A stretch of DNA of 64,000 nt. Source: Chloroherpetonaceae bacterium (lineage in GTDB: Bacteria; Bacteroidota; Chlorobiia; Chlorobiales; Thermochlorobacteraceae). The notes under the pieces are model-generated. The model did no database searches and was not told the origin of the DNA. It worked only from the letters and a program-made list of their open reading frames with translations. The position numbers and the translations under genes are program-made. The DNA lies in NCBI GenBank assembly GCA_033763895.1, contig JANRJQ010000010.1, positions 500,146 through 564,145 on the forward strand, written 5' to 3'. Positions 1 through 9,382 of this stretch are shown here, one piece after another; positions within the stretch are counted from its first letter, which is position 1, and each line of letters opens with the position of its first letter.

Positions 1-3000
1 ACTGGGTAAAATTTGGGCAAACTCTGCGCTAAATGAAAATTCAGATTCCTCTTTTGTACTGATAAAAGGAAGTGCGTCTATAAGCCTCGTTAAAAACATA
101 GAACGGAAAGAGAACTGGGTATCGAATCCATAGATGCTGTTGACAATTGGTTCATCGCCAATTCGAACTTTATCCGCTAGCGGTCTTTCACTGTATTGAA
201 GAAAAGTTCCGCCAAGTTTGAACCGATCACTAAAAACATACTCCGCTCGTGCGCCGAGAATATTTCTTGCAGCAAGCAAAGCGAGATCATTTTTTTCAAA
301 ACTGACTTCCAGATTTGCGCCCGATGAAAGCAAATCCGGTCTTGTGATTTCAACTTGACCCAATTGATAATCAACTCGGTAGTCTGTCCCCTCCGTTAAC
401 ACATTTCCATTGCTGACAACACGAACACTACCCTCTACGACATTGAAACCTAGTGAAAATACGGATTGAGCACTCCCTTTAACTCTTCCACGAATGTAGT
501 ACTGCTTTGACCCGTTTTGCTGGCGCGCGGCTGCTTGATCTGCCGTATAAATTTCTGAGAATATCAAACGATTCCTAACCGTAGAGTCAGTAATGCCCAA
601 TCGATTAAGTTCCTGTTTAATCGGAACATCAAAGGGTCTCACATAGGGAAAAATGAGTAGCCCTCGCCTTGTATCTAAAGTAAGTGGAACAAAATCAAAT
701 ATTTGATCAGGCGGCTGAATAAGGCCTTGGTTAAAGTTATCAAGACGCGTGAGTGTTAGAAGATTGGTATTATTTCCTTCCAAGGGGAGTGTTTCGCGTT
801 CCGGAGGATTAGACCCTTGATCGATATAGTTGATTTTAAGTTCAAACCCCTCTCGCTGAATATCTCTTGAGCCTAAAGAGTAAATATTTTTTAACATCAT
901 TGCCCACGAAGCCGTATCGCGATTGAATAGCTGAGCGGGTTTAATCATTTTAAGAAGCAATCTCCCTCTAGCAGGAATTGACGCATCGTTGGAGAAGTTA
1001 CCGATTCGAATAGGATCAACGCCGGGCGTAGAACTTGCAAATTCTAATGCCACAGCGATAACATCACCATCCGCAAGGCTCTGACGCACAGAGATATATC
1101 CTAAGGTTCGGTCAATATCATAATCTTGACCTTCTACGAGAAGCTTGAATTCCCCAGCAAAACCCTCTCCTGCGATCACCGGCGGCGTGCTCTCGGTTTG
1201 TAGCCTTAATGCTTCTAAATATTGTTCTGCATTTGAAAATCCATCAGGTAGTTTCCCTCGGTATTCCGCAGTTGGGAAGTTATATCGCCCGCCTCCAAAG
1301 GTTTTTTCAAAACTGTAATTTTCATCGCCATAATTAAAAAGAGCAACGGCTGAGCGTCGGTTGGCTTCTGCTTCCATTCCTTGCGCACTTGAACGCCAAA
1401 CCTCTACACGGGTTAACTGTCTTCCACCCTCACCGGTAATTAATGCAGGTCCGTCGCTTCTATTTGCATTTATGACTATCGCAAAGGCTGTATCCCAACT
1501 TGTGGAGTGAAATCGTGTTAGAAAAAAGTGTTTGAGATAATCATAATCTGCGGCTAAAATATTGAGATTGAGGGTTTGTCCGCCCCCCACAATCGGGATG
1601 CGGTCTGAGCGACCGCGTTGCTGAGAGAGCACAGTTTGTAGCGAAAGTCCCGCAAATTGAAGTTGTGTTTTTATTCCAAATAATGCTTGGTTACTTCCAA
1701 TTAGTGAGGTAGGAATTGAAAGTGAAACGTTTCCGGCTTCGATGGATTGAACAATATCATCTTCATATCCTTTATATCGAATTTTGATTTGATTTTCAAA
1801 TTGAAACGGGCGCTGTGTATTCCAATCGGCAGAGATCAAAAGTTTATCACCTATGGCTCCGGCAAGGTTTAATTGCACTTGTTGGTCGAATGAAGGGTCA
1901 CTTCGATTTGCTGTGCCTGCGGCGATTCGAATAGGATCTTCACTATCTTCCATTTGAAGTCCGGCGCGGATATCAACATTCCCCGCAACTTGAACACTTA
2001 CAGTGGGTGGACCGAAAAGCGTTGAAAAGATGGAACTCTCACCTCCGGGTACATAAATGCTAATTCGTGTGATTTTATTAAATACCTCTGAAAGTGCATC
2101 ACGAGCCTGACCGCCGCTCCTCGATTTGATAATTTCTCTAAAATTATTTTGAATCGCAATTTTTAATCGAAGTGAATCATACTCTTCGAATGGCAGAATC
2201 AAAGGTGGCCTAAGGTTGAAATTCCCCGCTGTTTCAGTAATAATGACAAATCTTCCGGTAGAATCAAGTATCGCATTTCGAGTAATTCCAACTCGAGGAA
2301 CATAGAGTGGATAGTTTTTCGGATCTGAAATAGGAAAAAGGGGTGAATCTTTTTTTCTATAACGAAATTGTTCTAAACGAGCGGTGCTATCAGTCGGGAA
2401 AGCGGTAAGAGAGTCAAGTTTCGTTGAAAATGTGCGTTTCGTTGTATCAGGTTTCTGAGTGGGTTGGGCTATTTGATTCGCTTTTGCAGAATCGGAAATT
2501 TCTTCTTCGTTTGTTAATTCAGTTCCTTCTTCAAAAAACGCTTCTGAAATATTAGAACGTGCCTTGATGTTTCGATTAGCATAAAGTATTTGAGAAACAT
2601 TCGACACTGAATTTTCGACACTTGCAAATAGTTGTGAGTCATACATTTCCCAATTTCGTTTGAAAAGAGAGCTCTCCTGTGCGCTCCGAATTGTTTTTCC
2701 TGAGGATTGAAAGAATCGCTTAAAGCTTTTTATAAAAGTGGCGGAAAGAGGCAATTTCCCGGTTGGGGATTTTTCTTGAGATGGCTTTGACGATTCTTTT
2801 TTCGTTTGTTCAAGTGCCTGTTCAAGATTTGAAGCGAATATGATAGGGGATACTTGATAAAAATTTTGAAAACGCTCGTGACGCCATCGAGGGTGTTTCA
2901 AGCTATCATCAGTTTGAATGAATTGACTTCGCAAGCTATCCTCATTACTTTTGAAAGGAGAGTGAAACGGAGCTTTTTCTTTTGAATCGGAACTTGGCAG

Positions 3001-3291
3001 AGAGCTTTTGATTTCAATGCCATTTTTTGAAATATTCCCTGTGTTACTTCGGTGAATGCTGGCTGTTGGGTTTGTTTTTGGAAATGACCTTTCCGGTTGA
3101 AATGAAATCTGTTTTGATTCGTTCATTTCAAAAAGATTGGTAACACTTCTGCTATCGAAAAATTTCGACAAAAAGACCGCCGAAGAGATGGTAAAAAATC
3201 CCATCAAATAAATTAGGGGAGAAGAGAATAAAATCCCCCAAACACTTCGAGCAGAGTGAACGCTTTTATAAAAAAATTTTATTGGCTTCAA
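1..3291 (-). CDS. sprA: SprA-family outer-membrane translocon, N-terminal part (gene runs off the window start)
   Basis: The minus frame is open from about 3291 to base 1 without a stop, so at least 1097 residues are present and the C-terminus lies outside the window. The N-terminus has one hydrophobic signal segment (around residues 18-45), followed by a low-complexity Ser/Lys/Glu-rich linker. Then comes the beta-rich region typical of SprA, with stretches such as YPLYVPRVGI, RISIYVPGG, LLISADWNTQRPF and LLKMIKPAQLFNRDTASW. In Bacteroidota SprA (Sov) is the outer-membrane channel of the type IX secretion system. No ATG lies at the natural start; TTG at 3291 follows an in-frame TAA directly and precedes the hydrophobic segment, while ATG at 3204 would cut into that segment. 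The family is clear; the start is uncertain. Confidence 0.85.
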   Translation of the reverse strand, partial: MKPIKFFYKSVHSARSVWGILFSSPLIYLMGFFTISSAVFLSKFFDSRSVTNLFEMNESKQISFQPERSFPKTNPTASIHRSNTGNISKNGIEIKSSLPSSDSKEKAPFHSPFKSNEDSLRSQFIQTDDSLKHPRWRHERFQNFYQVSPIIFASNLEQALEQTKKESSKPSQEKSPTGKLPLSATFIKSFKRFFQSSGKTIRSAQESSLFKRNWEMYDSQLFASVENSVSNVSQILYANRNIKARSNISEAFFEEGTELTNEEEISDSAKANQIAQPTQKPDTTKRTFSTKLDSLTAFPTDSTARLEQFRYRKKDSPLFPISDPKNYPLYVPRVGITRNAILDSTGRFVIITETAGNFNLRPPLILPFEEYDSLRLKIAIQNNFREIIKSRSGGQARDALSEVFNKITRISIYVPGGESSIFSTLFGPPTVSVQVAGNVDIRAGLQMEDSEDPIRIAAGTANRSDPSFDQQVQLNLAGAIGDKLLISADWNTQRPFQFENQIKIRYKGYEDDIVQSIEAGNVSLSIPTSLIGSNQALFGIKTQLQFAGLSLQTVLSQQRGRSDRIPIVGGGQTLNLNILAADYDYLKHFFLTRFHSTSWDTAFAIVINANRSDGPALITGEGGRQLTRVEVWRSSAQGMEAEANRRSAVALFNYGDENYSFEKTFGGGRYNFPTAEYRGKLPDGFSNAEQYLEALRLQTESTPPVIAGEGFAGEFKLLVEGQDYDIDRTLGYISVRQSLADGDVIAVALEFASSTPGVDPIRIGNFSNDASIPARGRLLLKMIKPAQLFNRDTASWAMMLKNIYSLGSRDIQREGFELKINYIDQGSNPPERETLPLEGNNTNLLTLTRLDNFNQGLIQPPDQIFDFVPLTLDTRRGLLIFPYVRPFDVPIKQELNRLGITDSTVRNRLIFSEIYTADQAAARQQNGSKQYYIRGRVKGSAQSVFSLGFNVVEGSVRVVSNGNVLTEGTDYRVDYQLGQVEITRPDLLSSGANLEVSFEKNDLALLAARNILGARAEYVFSDRFKLGGTFLQYSERPLADKVRIGDEPIVNSIYGFDTQFSFRSMFLTRLIDALPFISTKEESEFSFSAEFAQILPS

Positions 3292-3406
3292 TGATTAAAC
3301 CTAAAACGCAGAATGAAACAAACAACTGATAAATCAGTGCGTGAATGTTAAATGTGAACCTGTTAGAGTTGCTTCATGCAGAAAAATTAGTAGCAGTAAA
3401 GGAGAT

Positions 3407-4312
3407 TTATGGTTTCAACGATTTAAGATATTCTTTAATTCGATTCAAGCGGTCGATATCGCTTAACATTTGCGGCTTGAGTTGCGAGGCCTTCAAAAAG
3501 ACTGAATAGGCCTCCTGATCTTTTCCCCAATCTAAGTAAAGAAGCCCTAATTCAAAGTGATGACGAAGCCCACTCGGAGAAATCTTAATAGCTTTGTTAT
3601 AAGCGTTTTCAGCCTCGATGTATCCGCCTTCAGGCAAGCCGCCCAAAAATACATTTGCAAGTTGCCGCTCTAACCAACTCACATTTCCCAAAGCACGATG
3701 AAATGACCCTAAAATTGAATAGGCTACATCATCGTTTGGATTTAACTGAATGGCTTTTTCAACATACTGCTTAATTTCGACCGAGAATTTCACCTTATCT
3801 CTGCTTCCACGATACATAGCTAAATTTCCTAAGGCGGCAGAAAGCCAAGTGTAACACTTTGATGAAATGTTTTGCTGTGTCACACTTTGACGCGCATATT
3901 CTGTTGCTTTGATGTAATAAACTTCACGATCTTTCTCTTCCGTAACATCGCCGGTACAAACAAAAACGCGAGCCAACCGCCAAAGGATTTCAGGATTCGT
4001 TGGTTCAATAGATAAAGCTTTTTCATAAATAGAAATGGCTGATGGATATTCCATCGCTTCAAATTTATCATCCCCAGAATTAATCAACTCAGTAATAGAG
4101 ATTGCTTTTGAACTATCCTCAATGGAGTGTGAGCTAACCGTTTGTAAGGATTTTGGGTGTAAGGATGAAGAAATCAAACGCTCTTTAATCCTGTCTTTTA
4201 CAAAAAAAAGGCGATCACTTGCGGTTAGTTGAATTGCAAAAAAAGCAATGATGAAAAAGATGGGAAACTTCTTAATGGGTAAGAATGAAATAAAAACGGT
4301 CAATTGTTTCAA
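3407..4312 (-). CDS. TPR-repeat protein with N-terminal membrane anchor
   Basis: This 301-residue protein starts with a hydrophobic segment (about residues 15-30) that could be a signal peptide or anchor. After a polar linker come TPR-like helical repeats: one near residues 75-120 (AMEYPSAISIYEKALSIEP), one near 190-225 (KAIQLNPNDDVAYSILGSFH), and a pair near 235-290 (AYNKAIKISPSG, AYSVFLKASQLKPQ). It probably works in the periplasm as a protein-binding scaffold. The frame has no ATG near its start, so it appears to use TTG at 4312, as its neighbour sprA seems to. It lies 42 bases after the diguanylate cyclase gene and 115 bases before sprA, all on one strand, so an operon is possible. The partner protein is unknown. 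Confidence 0.75.
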   Translation of the reverse strand: MKQLTVFISFLPIKKFPIFFIIAFFAIQLTASDRLFFVKDRIKERLISSSLHPKSLQTVSSHSIEDSSKAISITELINSGDDKFEAMEYPSAISIYEKALSIEPTNPEILWRLARVFVCTGDVTEEKDREVYYIKATEYARQSVTQQNISSKCYTWLSAALGNLAMYRGSRDKVKFSVEIKQYVEKAIQLNPNDDVAYSILGSFHRALGNVSWLERQLANVFLGGLPEGGYIEAENAYNKAIKISPSGLRHHFELGLLYLDWGKDQEAYSVFLKASQLKPQMLSDIDRLNRIKEYLKSLKP

Positions 4313-4354
4313 AGGAATAAATTTGACGAATTAGCGAAGAGTGATAAACACAAA

Positions 4355-5281
4355 TCAAGCACTTTGTTGGAATTTTCCGCTTTTTTTGGCTTGTTTCATT
4401 TCATACATATCTTTATCGGCACGCTCAATCATGTTTTCGTAAGATTCTTCACTCCCGCAAATTCCAACACTTATTGATAACTCACAAGGAAATTGACCTT
4501 TCTGATTAAACTGCTCTAATTTTTTATGGATTCTTGAGAAGGTGAGATTCGCTTGTTCCTTATCGGTTTCAGGCATGACAACCACAAATTCATCGCCGCC
4601 GACTCTACCAATGATATCCGAGTTTCGTAACTGCTGAAGCAATACTTCACTGATACTCACAAGTGCGAAATCGCCCATCTTATGACCATACTTGTCATTA
4701 ATCTGCTTGAATTTATCAACATCTATCAACGCAACAGAAATCGGGCGCTTGTAACGGCGGGCACTCGTAATTTCATGATCATAAAGATCATTAAATCGAT
4801 GGCGATTGAAAACACCCGTCAGAAAATCTTTATTGGCGCGCTCTTCTAATTGCTGCTGAAGCTCAATATTGAGCATTTCAAATTTGTGCTTTTCCATTAC
4901 TTGATCAATGGTAATGTGAAGCGCTTTATAATATTCACCGGTTTTGATAACATAATCCTTCGCTCCGGCTTTCATAATCTCAACCGCCACGGCCTCTGAA
5001 CCCAAACCTGTGATGACTACAATCGGGAGGTGTCGATTGAGAAGTTGAATTTGCCGTAAAATATTTAGTCCGTTGGTACCCGGAAGATTGTAATCCAGCA
5101 AAATTAAATTGAACCGCGACGGATTTTCTTTAACGAATGCAATTGCTTGCTCGCCGGTTTCTGCAATATCAACTGCGTATTTAAGTTTAGAATTCAAATG
5201 GTTCCTGACTAAAAATCCGTGATCTTTATTGTCTTCAACAAGTAAAATCTTGATCGTTTCGTTTTGGGATGTCGTCGGCAT
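4355..5281 (-). CDS. Response regulator with GGDEF diguanylate cyclase domain
   Basis: The 308-residue protein has a receiver domain (about residues 10-125) with acidic residues in LLVEDN, phosphoacceptor D63 in LILLDYNLPG and conserved K113. A helical linker leads to a GGDEF domain (about 150-305) with an intact signature GGDEF at 228-232. An RNSD motif at 219-222, five residues before the signature, matches the RxxD inhibitory site that binds cyclic di-GMP. It should therefore make cyclic di-GMP when phosphorylated and be product-inhibited. No cognate kinase is adjacent. It is the first gene of the minus-strand group leading to the TPR gene and sprA. No EAL or HD-GYP phosphodiesterase is visible in the window. 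Confidence 0.93.
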   Translation of the reverse strand: MPTTSQNETIKILLVEDNKDHGFLVRNHLNSKLKYAVDIAETGEQAIAFVKENPSRFNLILLDYNLPGTNGLNILRQIQLLNRHLPIVVITGLGSEAVAVEIMKAGAKDYVIKTGEYYKALHITIDQVMEKHKFEMLNIELQQQLEERANKDFLTGVFNRHRFNDLYDHEITSARRYKRPISVALIDVDKFKQINDKYGHKMGDFALVSISEVLLQQLRNSDIIGRVGGDEFVVVMPETDKEQANLTFSRIHKKLEQFNQKGQFPCELSISVGICGSEESYENMIERADKDMYEMKQAKKSGKFQQSA

Positions 5282-5446
5282 AAAAATGAATATGGCTAAC
5301 GTTTCAATATTTTATTAATTATCTCATCTACAACCAATATAAGGCTTCTTATTTAATGGGCAATAACTGTTGCCTTCAGCTGACCAAACTTTATTTAGCG
5401 TTGTATTTTTATCAATTCTTTTTGATCGATGGATAATTATCAACGA

Positions 5447-5478
5447 TTTGAATATTGGAAGAGGCTGGCGTATTTTTG
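5447..5478 (+). promoter_or_regulatory. Bacteroidota-type promoter of lpxC-fabZ
   Basis: TTTG at 5447-5450 is followed after 20 bases by TATTTTTG at 5471-5478, matching the Bacteroidota sigma-factor consensus (TTTG ... TAnnTTTG). Transcription would start near 5485, leaving a leader of about 60 bases before the ATG at 5545. Confidence 0.6.
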
Positions 5479-5544
5479 CCCCCTTGTTTAAAAAGGACAA
5501 AGCCTATTACTTGATTGAAACGAATTAGAGGATAAACCAAAGAA

Positions 5545-6957
5545 ATGCTCAATTATCAGAGAACCATTAAAGGAGATATTTCAATTTATGGCACAGGTCT
5601 TCATACCGGCCAAGATTGCAGGATTACATTTAAGCCGGCGCCTGAAGATTACGGTTATCGTTTCGTAAGAGCGGATTTACCAAATTCTCCTGAAATCCCT
5701 GCTGATATTGATCATGTGGTCGATATTCGAAGAGGAACAACCATTGCTTTGGGTGACGCAAAAGTACATACTACTGAGCATGTTCTCTCTGCACTTTATG
5801 GTCTTCAAATTGATAACTGTCGGATTGAGCTTACAGGACCTGAGCCGCCCGTTTGTGACGGCAGTTCAAAAGCCTTTGTTGATGCTCTTCTCTCCGTGGG
5901 TTTTGAAAATCAATCAAGCCCAAGAAATTATTTGGTCATCGATGAAACCATTCAGTACAGCAATCCTGAAAAGCAAATTGATATTGTTGCTCTGCCACTT
6001 GATGACTTTAGAATGACTGTAATGGTCGATTATAATAATCCGGCTTTGGGCTCACAGCACACCGGTCTTTTTAATATGGAAAAGGAATTTGCGACACAAT
6101 TTGCTCCTGCTCGTACTTTCTGTTTCCTTTCTGAAGTTCAAGATTTGGCCAATCAAGGCCTAATTAAAGGCGGCGATGTCGATAATGCCGTCGTTATCGT
6201 GGATCGCAAAATGAACCCTGATGAACTTGATGACTTGGCAAAAAAGATTTCACGCAATGGCGCTCGCTTGGAAATTGGGGCAAATGGAATATTGAACAAT
6301 CGTGAACTTCGGTTTCCTAACGAACCTGCAAGACATAAGTTAGTTGATTTACTTGGCGACTTGGCCCTAATTGGAATGCCGGTCAAAGCGCAAATTCTTG
6401 CTGCTCGCCCGGGTCATGCTGCGAATGTTGAGTTTGTCCGAAAGTTGCGAAAGCTCGTTGATCGAAATAAACTGGCTCGAAAATTTCAGCACGAAAAGAA
6501 AGCAGGCGTTGTTTTTGATCCCATCGCGGTTCAAAAAATCTTACCCCATCGTTACCCGTTTTTACTGATTGATAAGATTACCGAATTCAAACTCGATGAA
6601 AAAATTGTGGCAATCAAAAATGTCACTTTCAATGAGCCGTTCTTTCAAGGGCACTTCCCAAATAATCCAGTTATGCCGGGTGTATTAATTTTAGAGGCTA
6701 TGGCACAATCCGGCGGAATCATGTTGCTTAATGGCAATGAAAATATGGATCAGAAATTGGTTTACTTTATGGGAATAGATAAAGCGCGTTTCAGAAAACC
6801 AGTGCTTCCCGGTGATACGCTCGTCATTGAATCGGTTATGAAAAGCCGAAGACGAAGTGTTTGTCAATTTACTTCTCAAGTTTTTGTGAGAGGTGAATTG
6901 GTATGTGAAGCAGAATTAATGGCAACTGTGGTTGACCGAAAAGAGACAAATACTTAA
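5545..6957 (+). CDS. lpxC-fabZ: Bifunctional LpxC-FabZ: UDP-3-O-acyl-GlcNAc deacetylase / (3R)-hydroxyacyl-ACP dehydratase
   Basis: This 470-residue fusion carries two enzymes. Residues 1 to about 310 are LpxC, which catalyses the committed zinc-dependent deacetylation of lipid A synthesis; zinc-binding His79 lies in TTEHVLSAL, and further motifs are RHKLVDLLGDL and GHAANVEF. From about 325 to the end is FabZ, the hot-dog fold dehydratase of fatty acid elongation, with LPHRYPFLLID and the catalytic GHFPNNPVMPG followed by EAMAQ. The fusion is known from Bacteroidota and Chlorobiota and couples lipid A and fatty acid synthesis, which compete for the same hydroxyacyl-ACP pool. A good promoter lies upstream, and the OmpA-like gene follows after 44 bases and may be cotranscribed. 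The protein is cytoplasmic. Confidence 0.97.
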   Translation: MLNYQRTIKGDISIYGTGLHTGQDCRITFKPAPEDYGYRFVRADLPNSPEIPADIDHVVDIRRGTTIALGDAKVHTTEHVLSALYGLQIDNCRIELTGPEPPVCDGSSKAFVDALLSVGFENQSSPRNYLVIDETIQYSNPEKQIDIVALPLDDFRMTVMVDYNNPALGSQHTGLFNMEKEFATQFAPARTFCFLSEVQDLANQGLIKGGDVDNAVVIVDRKMNPDELDDLAKKISRNGARLEIGANGILNNRELRFPNEPARHKLVDLLGDLALIGMPVKAQILAARPGHAANVEFVRKLRKLVDRNKLARKFQHEKKAGVVFDPIAVQKILPHRYPFLLIDKITEFKLDEKIVAIKNVTFNEPFFQGHFPNNPVMPGVLILEAMAQSGGIMLLNGNENMDQKLVYFMGIDKARFRKPVLPGDTLVIESVMKSRRRSVCQFTSQVFVRGELVCEAELMATVVDRKETNT

Positions 6958-7001
6958 TCTCCAAAAGGCTTATAAATATCGGTTTTATCAATTGCAGCGC
7001 A

Positions 7002-8570
7002 ATGATTCAGTTCTTTAGAAAATCTTTTTTGTTGATCATCATTTTTGTCTTCGGGTTAGTTTCGAACCCGATCTTGGCTCAAGTGCAAAATGAAGATTCA
7101 GTTTTTACCCGTTGGAGCCTTGGATTTTGGGGTGGAATGAACAATACCTTTAACACCTATTCAAATGGAATTGGCCCCCACGCCGGGTTGAGATTGCGTT
7201 ATAACATTAACCCAATGGTTTCACTTGGCGTTGCCGGAATGCTTTATCGTACCGGACAATCAGAAAAGGATTACGGCACTGAAATTGGAAAATTAGAAGC
7301 TGTTGGTTCAAGCAATGTTGCGATTAATATTTTTTCGAGATTTCAGTTTGAACCTACTTCCATCATAAACCCATATGTTCTCCTTGGCGGTACGATTCAT
7401 TTTCCCAATTTGATTAATCCACCTGCAAATATTGCGCTTCGCGGGGGGAGCATTACAGGTTCGCTTAAAGTTTCGTATCTGGATTCAGCACCCATACTCG
7501 GGTTGCATACCGGAATTGGCACCGAAATTTTCCTTTCTAAAAAAGTTGCTCTTGACATCGGAATCGGATATCAACATCTTTTTGGAAATCGGCTGGCCTT
7601 TATTGGCTTTTCACAAATATCAAGTGGAGGAGTACCGCTTGAATTTGACCAAAGAGAGACCGGATTTTTGACGATAAATCTCGGATTCTCTTTTCATTTA
7701 GGTGCATCAGGAAAACAAAAATCTGCTGAGATTCCAATCACCATCATACAAATTCCGCCTCCATCAATAAATATTCAAGTAAGCCCTGCAATTGCAGAAA
7801 GAGGCTCGGAAGTAGCAATTTCTTGGATTTGCACGAATGCAGATAGCGTATCCTTAAATGGTGTTTTTGTTTCGATTGAAGGTCAAAGAGTTGATGTGTT
7901 AAATCAATCCACTTCCTATGAAATCGTAGCTTATGGGAAGGGTGGCATTGTTTCAAAACGAGAAGAGGTAAAAATATCTGAAGCACCTCTACCGGCAATT
8001 GCGTTTATTGTTAAACCTGACACCATTCTTCTAGGAGAGACTGTTTCATTAGCTTGGAATACAAATGAAGCTGAGGAAATCACCTTAAATGGATTAACTG
8101 TGGCAAAAAGCGGTAATCAAATAAATAATCCTATTCGAAGCCTAACTTTCACGCTCACCGCTTCAGGAAAAGGTGGAACGGTGAAAAAAAGCCAATCGGT
8201 GTATGTCCGTTCATTAAAGGAATTGACGAATTCTGAAAAAGTGATCCTGCCATTTACATTTAATCTTGGCGAATCAACGCTTGATTCGCTTGAGTTCTTT
8301 AAGTTGGATGAAATTGCAAATCAATTAAAAGAAGATTCAACAATTAAAATTGAAATCTCTGTCCAAGTTGACGCATTGGCAAATCGAAGAATAGCCGAAA
8401 AGCTTAGCCTCGAAAGAGCACAAACCATTCAGAATTATTTATTGGCGAGAGGCATCTTGCAAGATCAAGTAACACTCAGAATTCAAACTGATAGAGAATC
8501 TGCTGCAACTCTAGAAACCAATACCGGCAAATCGGTTCAACGAAAAGTAGAAATCAAAGTATTGAAGTAA
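7002..8570 (+). CDS. Outer-membrane protein: beta barrel, two Ig-like domains, OmpA C-terminal domain
   Basis: The 522-residue protein has a signal peptide (about residues 1-27, ending PILAQ) and a glycine- and aromatic-rich region to about 235 that reads like an eight-stranded outer-membrane barrel. Two tandem repeats of about 80 residues follow (about 250-325 and 335-405). Both share the pattern V.P....G....I/L.W.....D/E.I/V.LNG and end in a GKGG motif, so they look like Ig-like domains. The end (about 415-522) is an OmpA-type peptidoglycan-binding domain with the VDA acidic site and LSLERAQTIQNYL helix. It likely ties the outer membrane to the cell wall. It follows lpxC-fabZ closely; a specific function is unknown. 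Confidence 0.8.
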   Translation: MIQFFRKSFLLIIIFVFGLVSNPILAQVQNEDSVFTRWSLGFWGGMNNTFNTYSNGIGPHAGLRLRYNINPMVSLGVAGMLYRTGQSEKDYGTEIGKLEAVGSSNVAINIFSRFQFEPTSIINPYVLLGGTIHFPNLINPPANIALRGGSITGSLKVSYLDSAPILGLHTGIGTEIFLSKKVALDIGIGYQHLFGNRLAFIGFSQISSGGVPLEFDQRETGFLTINLGFSFHLGASGKQKSAEIPITIIQIPPPSINIQVSPAIAERGSEVAISWICTNADSVSLNGVFVSIEGQRVDVLNQSTSYEIVAYGKGGIVSKREEVKISEAPLPAIAFIVKPDTILLGETVSLAWNTNEAEEITLNGLTVAKSGNQINNPIRSLTFTLTASGKGGTVKKSQSVYVRSLKELTNSEKVILPFTFNLGESTLDSLEFFKLDEIANQLKEDSTIKIEISVQVDALANRRIAEKLSLERAQTIQNYLLARGILQDQVTLRIQTDRESAATLETNTGKSVQRKVEIKVLK

Positions 8571-8615
8571 ATCAAAGATCTCGGGTTAACCGCAGTCACA
8601 ATAAAGGAATCATCT

Positions 8616-9101
8616 ATGTTTAGAGTCGGAATTGGAATTGATACACATCAATTGGTGGAGGGAAGAAAGTTGATTATTGGGGGCGTTGAAATCCCGCATG
8701 AAAGGGGGCTGCTTGGTCATAGCGATGCTGATGTGCTTCTTCATGCCATTTGCGATGCGCTCTTGGGTGCCGCAGCGTTGGGAGATATAGGAAAGCACTT
8801 CCCAAATAATAACCCGGCCTATAAAGACATTGATAGTATGCTCCTTACCAAAAAAGTGAAAAGACTACTTGAAAATCAGGGGTATAAACCTGTAAATATT
8901 GACGCTATGCTCTTATTGGAAGCGCCAAAAATTGCTCCCTTTATTCTTCAAATGAGAAAAAATATCTCGAAAGCACTTGAATTAGAACTTGATGCTGTTT
9001 CAGTAAAAGCAACAACCAACGAGACCTTGGGTTATGTTGGAAGAAAAGAAGGGGCAACAGCACATGCTGTCTGTTTAATTGAAAAAATATCTGCGAAGTG
9101 A
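8616..9101 (+). CDS. ispF: 2-C-methyl-D-erythritol 2,4-cyclodiphosphate synthase
   Basis: IspF cyclises CDP-methylerythritol phosphate in the non-mevalonate isoprenoid pathway. The 161-residue length is typical. Metal-binding Asp and His are visible in GIGIDTHQL near the start, and the second metal site in [20 protein letters not shown]. The substrate loop DIGKHFPN and the C-terminal [16 protein letters not shown] are also conserved. A purine-rich AAAGGA at 8603-8608 serves as ribosome binding site. It sits 45 bases after the OmpA-like gene and before the tRNA gene; no other gene of this pathway is in the window. Confidence 0.97.
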   Translation: MFRVGIGIDTHQLVEGRKLIIGGVEIPHERGLLGHSDADVLLHAICDALLGAAALGDIGKHFPNNNPAYKDIDSMLLTKKVKRLLENQGYKPVNIDAMLLLEAPKIAPFILQMRKNISKALELELDAVSVKATTNETLGYVGRKEGATAHAVCLIEKISAK

Positions 9102-9132
9102 AAAATAAGGTGAAGAAATTTTGCACAATTTC

Positions 9133-9163
9133 TTGCGCATCCCTCAATTTCCATTTATCTTTG
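9133..9163 (+). promoter_or_regulatory. Bacteroidota-type promoter of tRNA-Leu
   Basis: TTG at 9133-9135 and TATCTTTG at 9156-9163 are separated by 20 bases and match TTTG...TAnnTTTG. Transcription would start near 9170, about 32 bases before the mature tRNA. Confidence 0.6.
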
Positions 9164-9201
9164 TGACCTTTTAATTTAGAGCCGTTAAATTGAAAAAATT
9201 T

Positions 9202-9290
9202 GCAGAAGTGGCGGAACTGGTAGACGCACAGGACTTAAAATCCTGTGTCCAGTAATGGACGTGCGGGTTCGATTCCCGCCTTCTGCACCA
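9202..9290 (+). tRNA. tRNA-Leu (anticodon UAA), CCA encoded
   Basis: The acceptor stem GCAGAAG (9202-9208) pairs with CTTCTGC (9280-9286), followed by discriminator A and encoded CCA at 9288-9290. The D region has GGCGGAACTGGTAGACGC, the anticodon stem CAGGA/TCCTG encloses loop CTTAAAA with anticodon TAA, and the T arm contains GGTTCGATTCC. A variable arm of about 14 bases marks it as class II, as expected for leucine. Confidence 0.97.
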
Positions 9291-9317
9291 AAATCCCTTC
9301 ACTTCCTTTCAATTCAT

Positions 9318-9335
9318 TTTCGAAGTTTTTCGAAA
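9318..9335 (+). repeat. Short perfect hairpin downstream of tRNA-Leu
   Basis: TTTCGAA (9318-9324) and TTCGAAA (9329-9335) form a perfect 7-base inverted repeat around GTTT. No T-tract follows, so it is not a typical intrinsic terminator. It could mark the tRNA 3' trailer or be chance in an A/T-rich spacer. Confidence 0.35.
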
Positions 9336-9382
9336 CCAAGAGTCATCAATCGAATCGTCATTAGAATTAAATTAGTACAGAA

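Noticed and set aside
177-374. Small minus-strand open frame inside sprA
   Set aside because: It lies in another frame of the long sprA reading frame, which shows clear family motifs.
9318-9335. Hairpin after tRNA-Leu as a terminator
   Set aside because: No T-tract follows, so it was listed only as a repeat.
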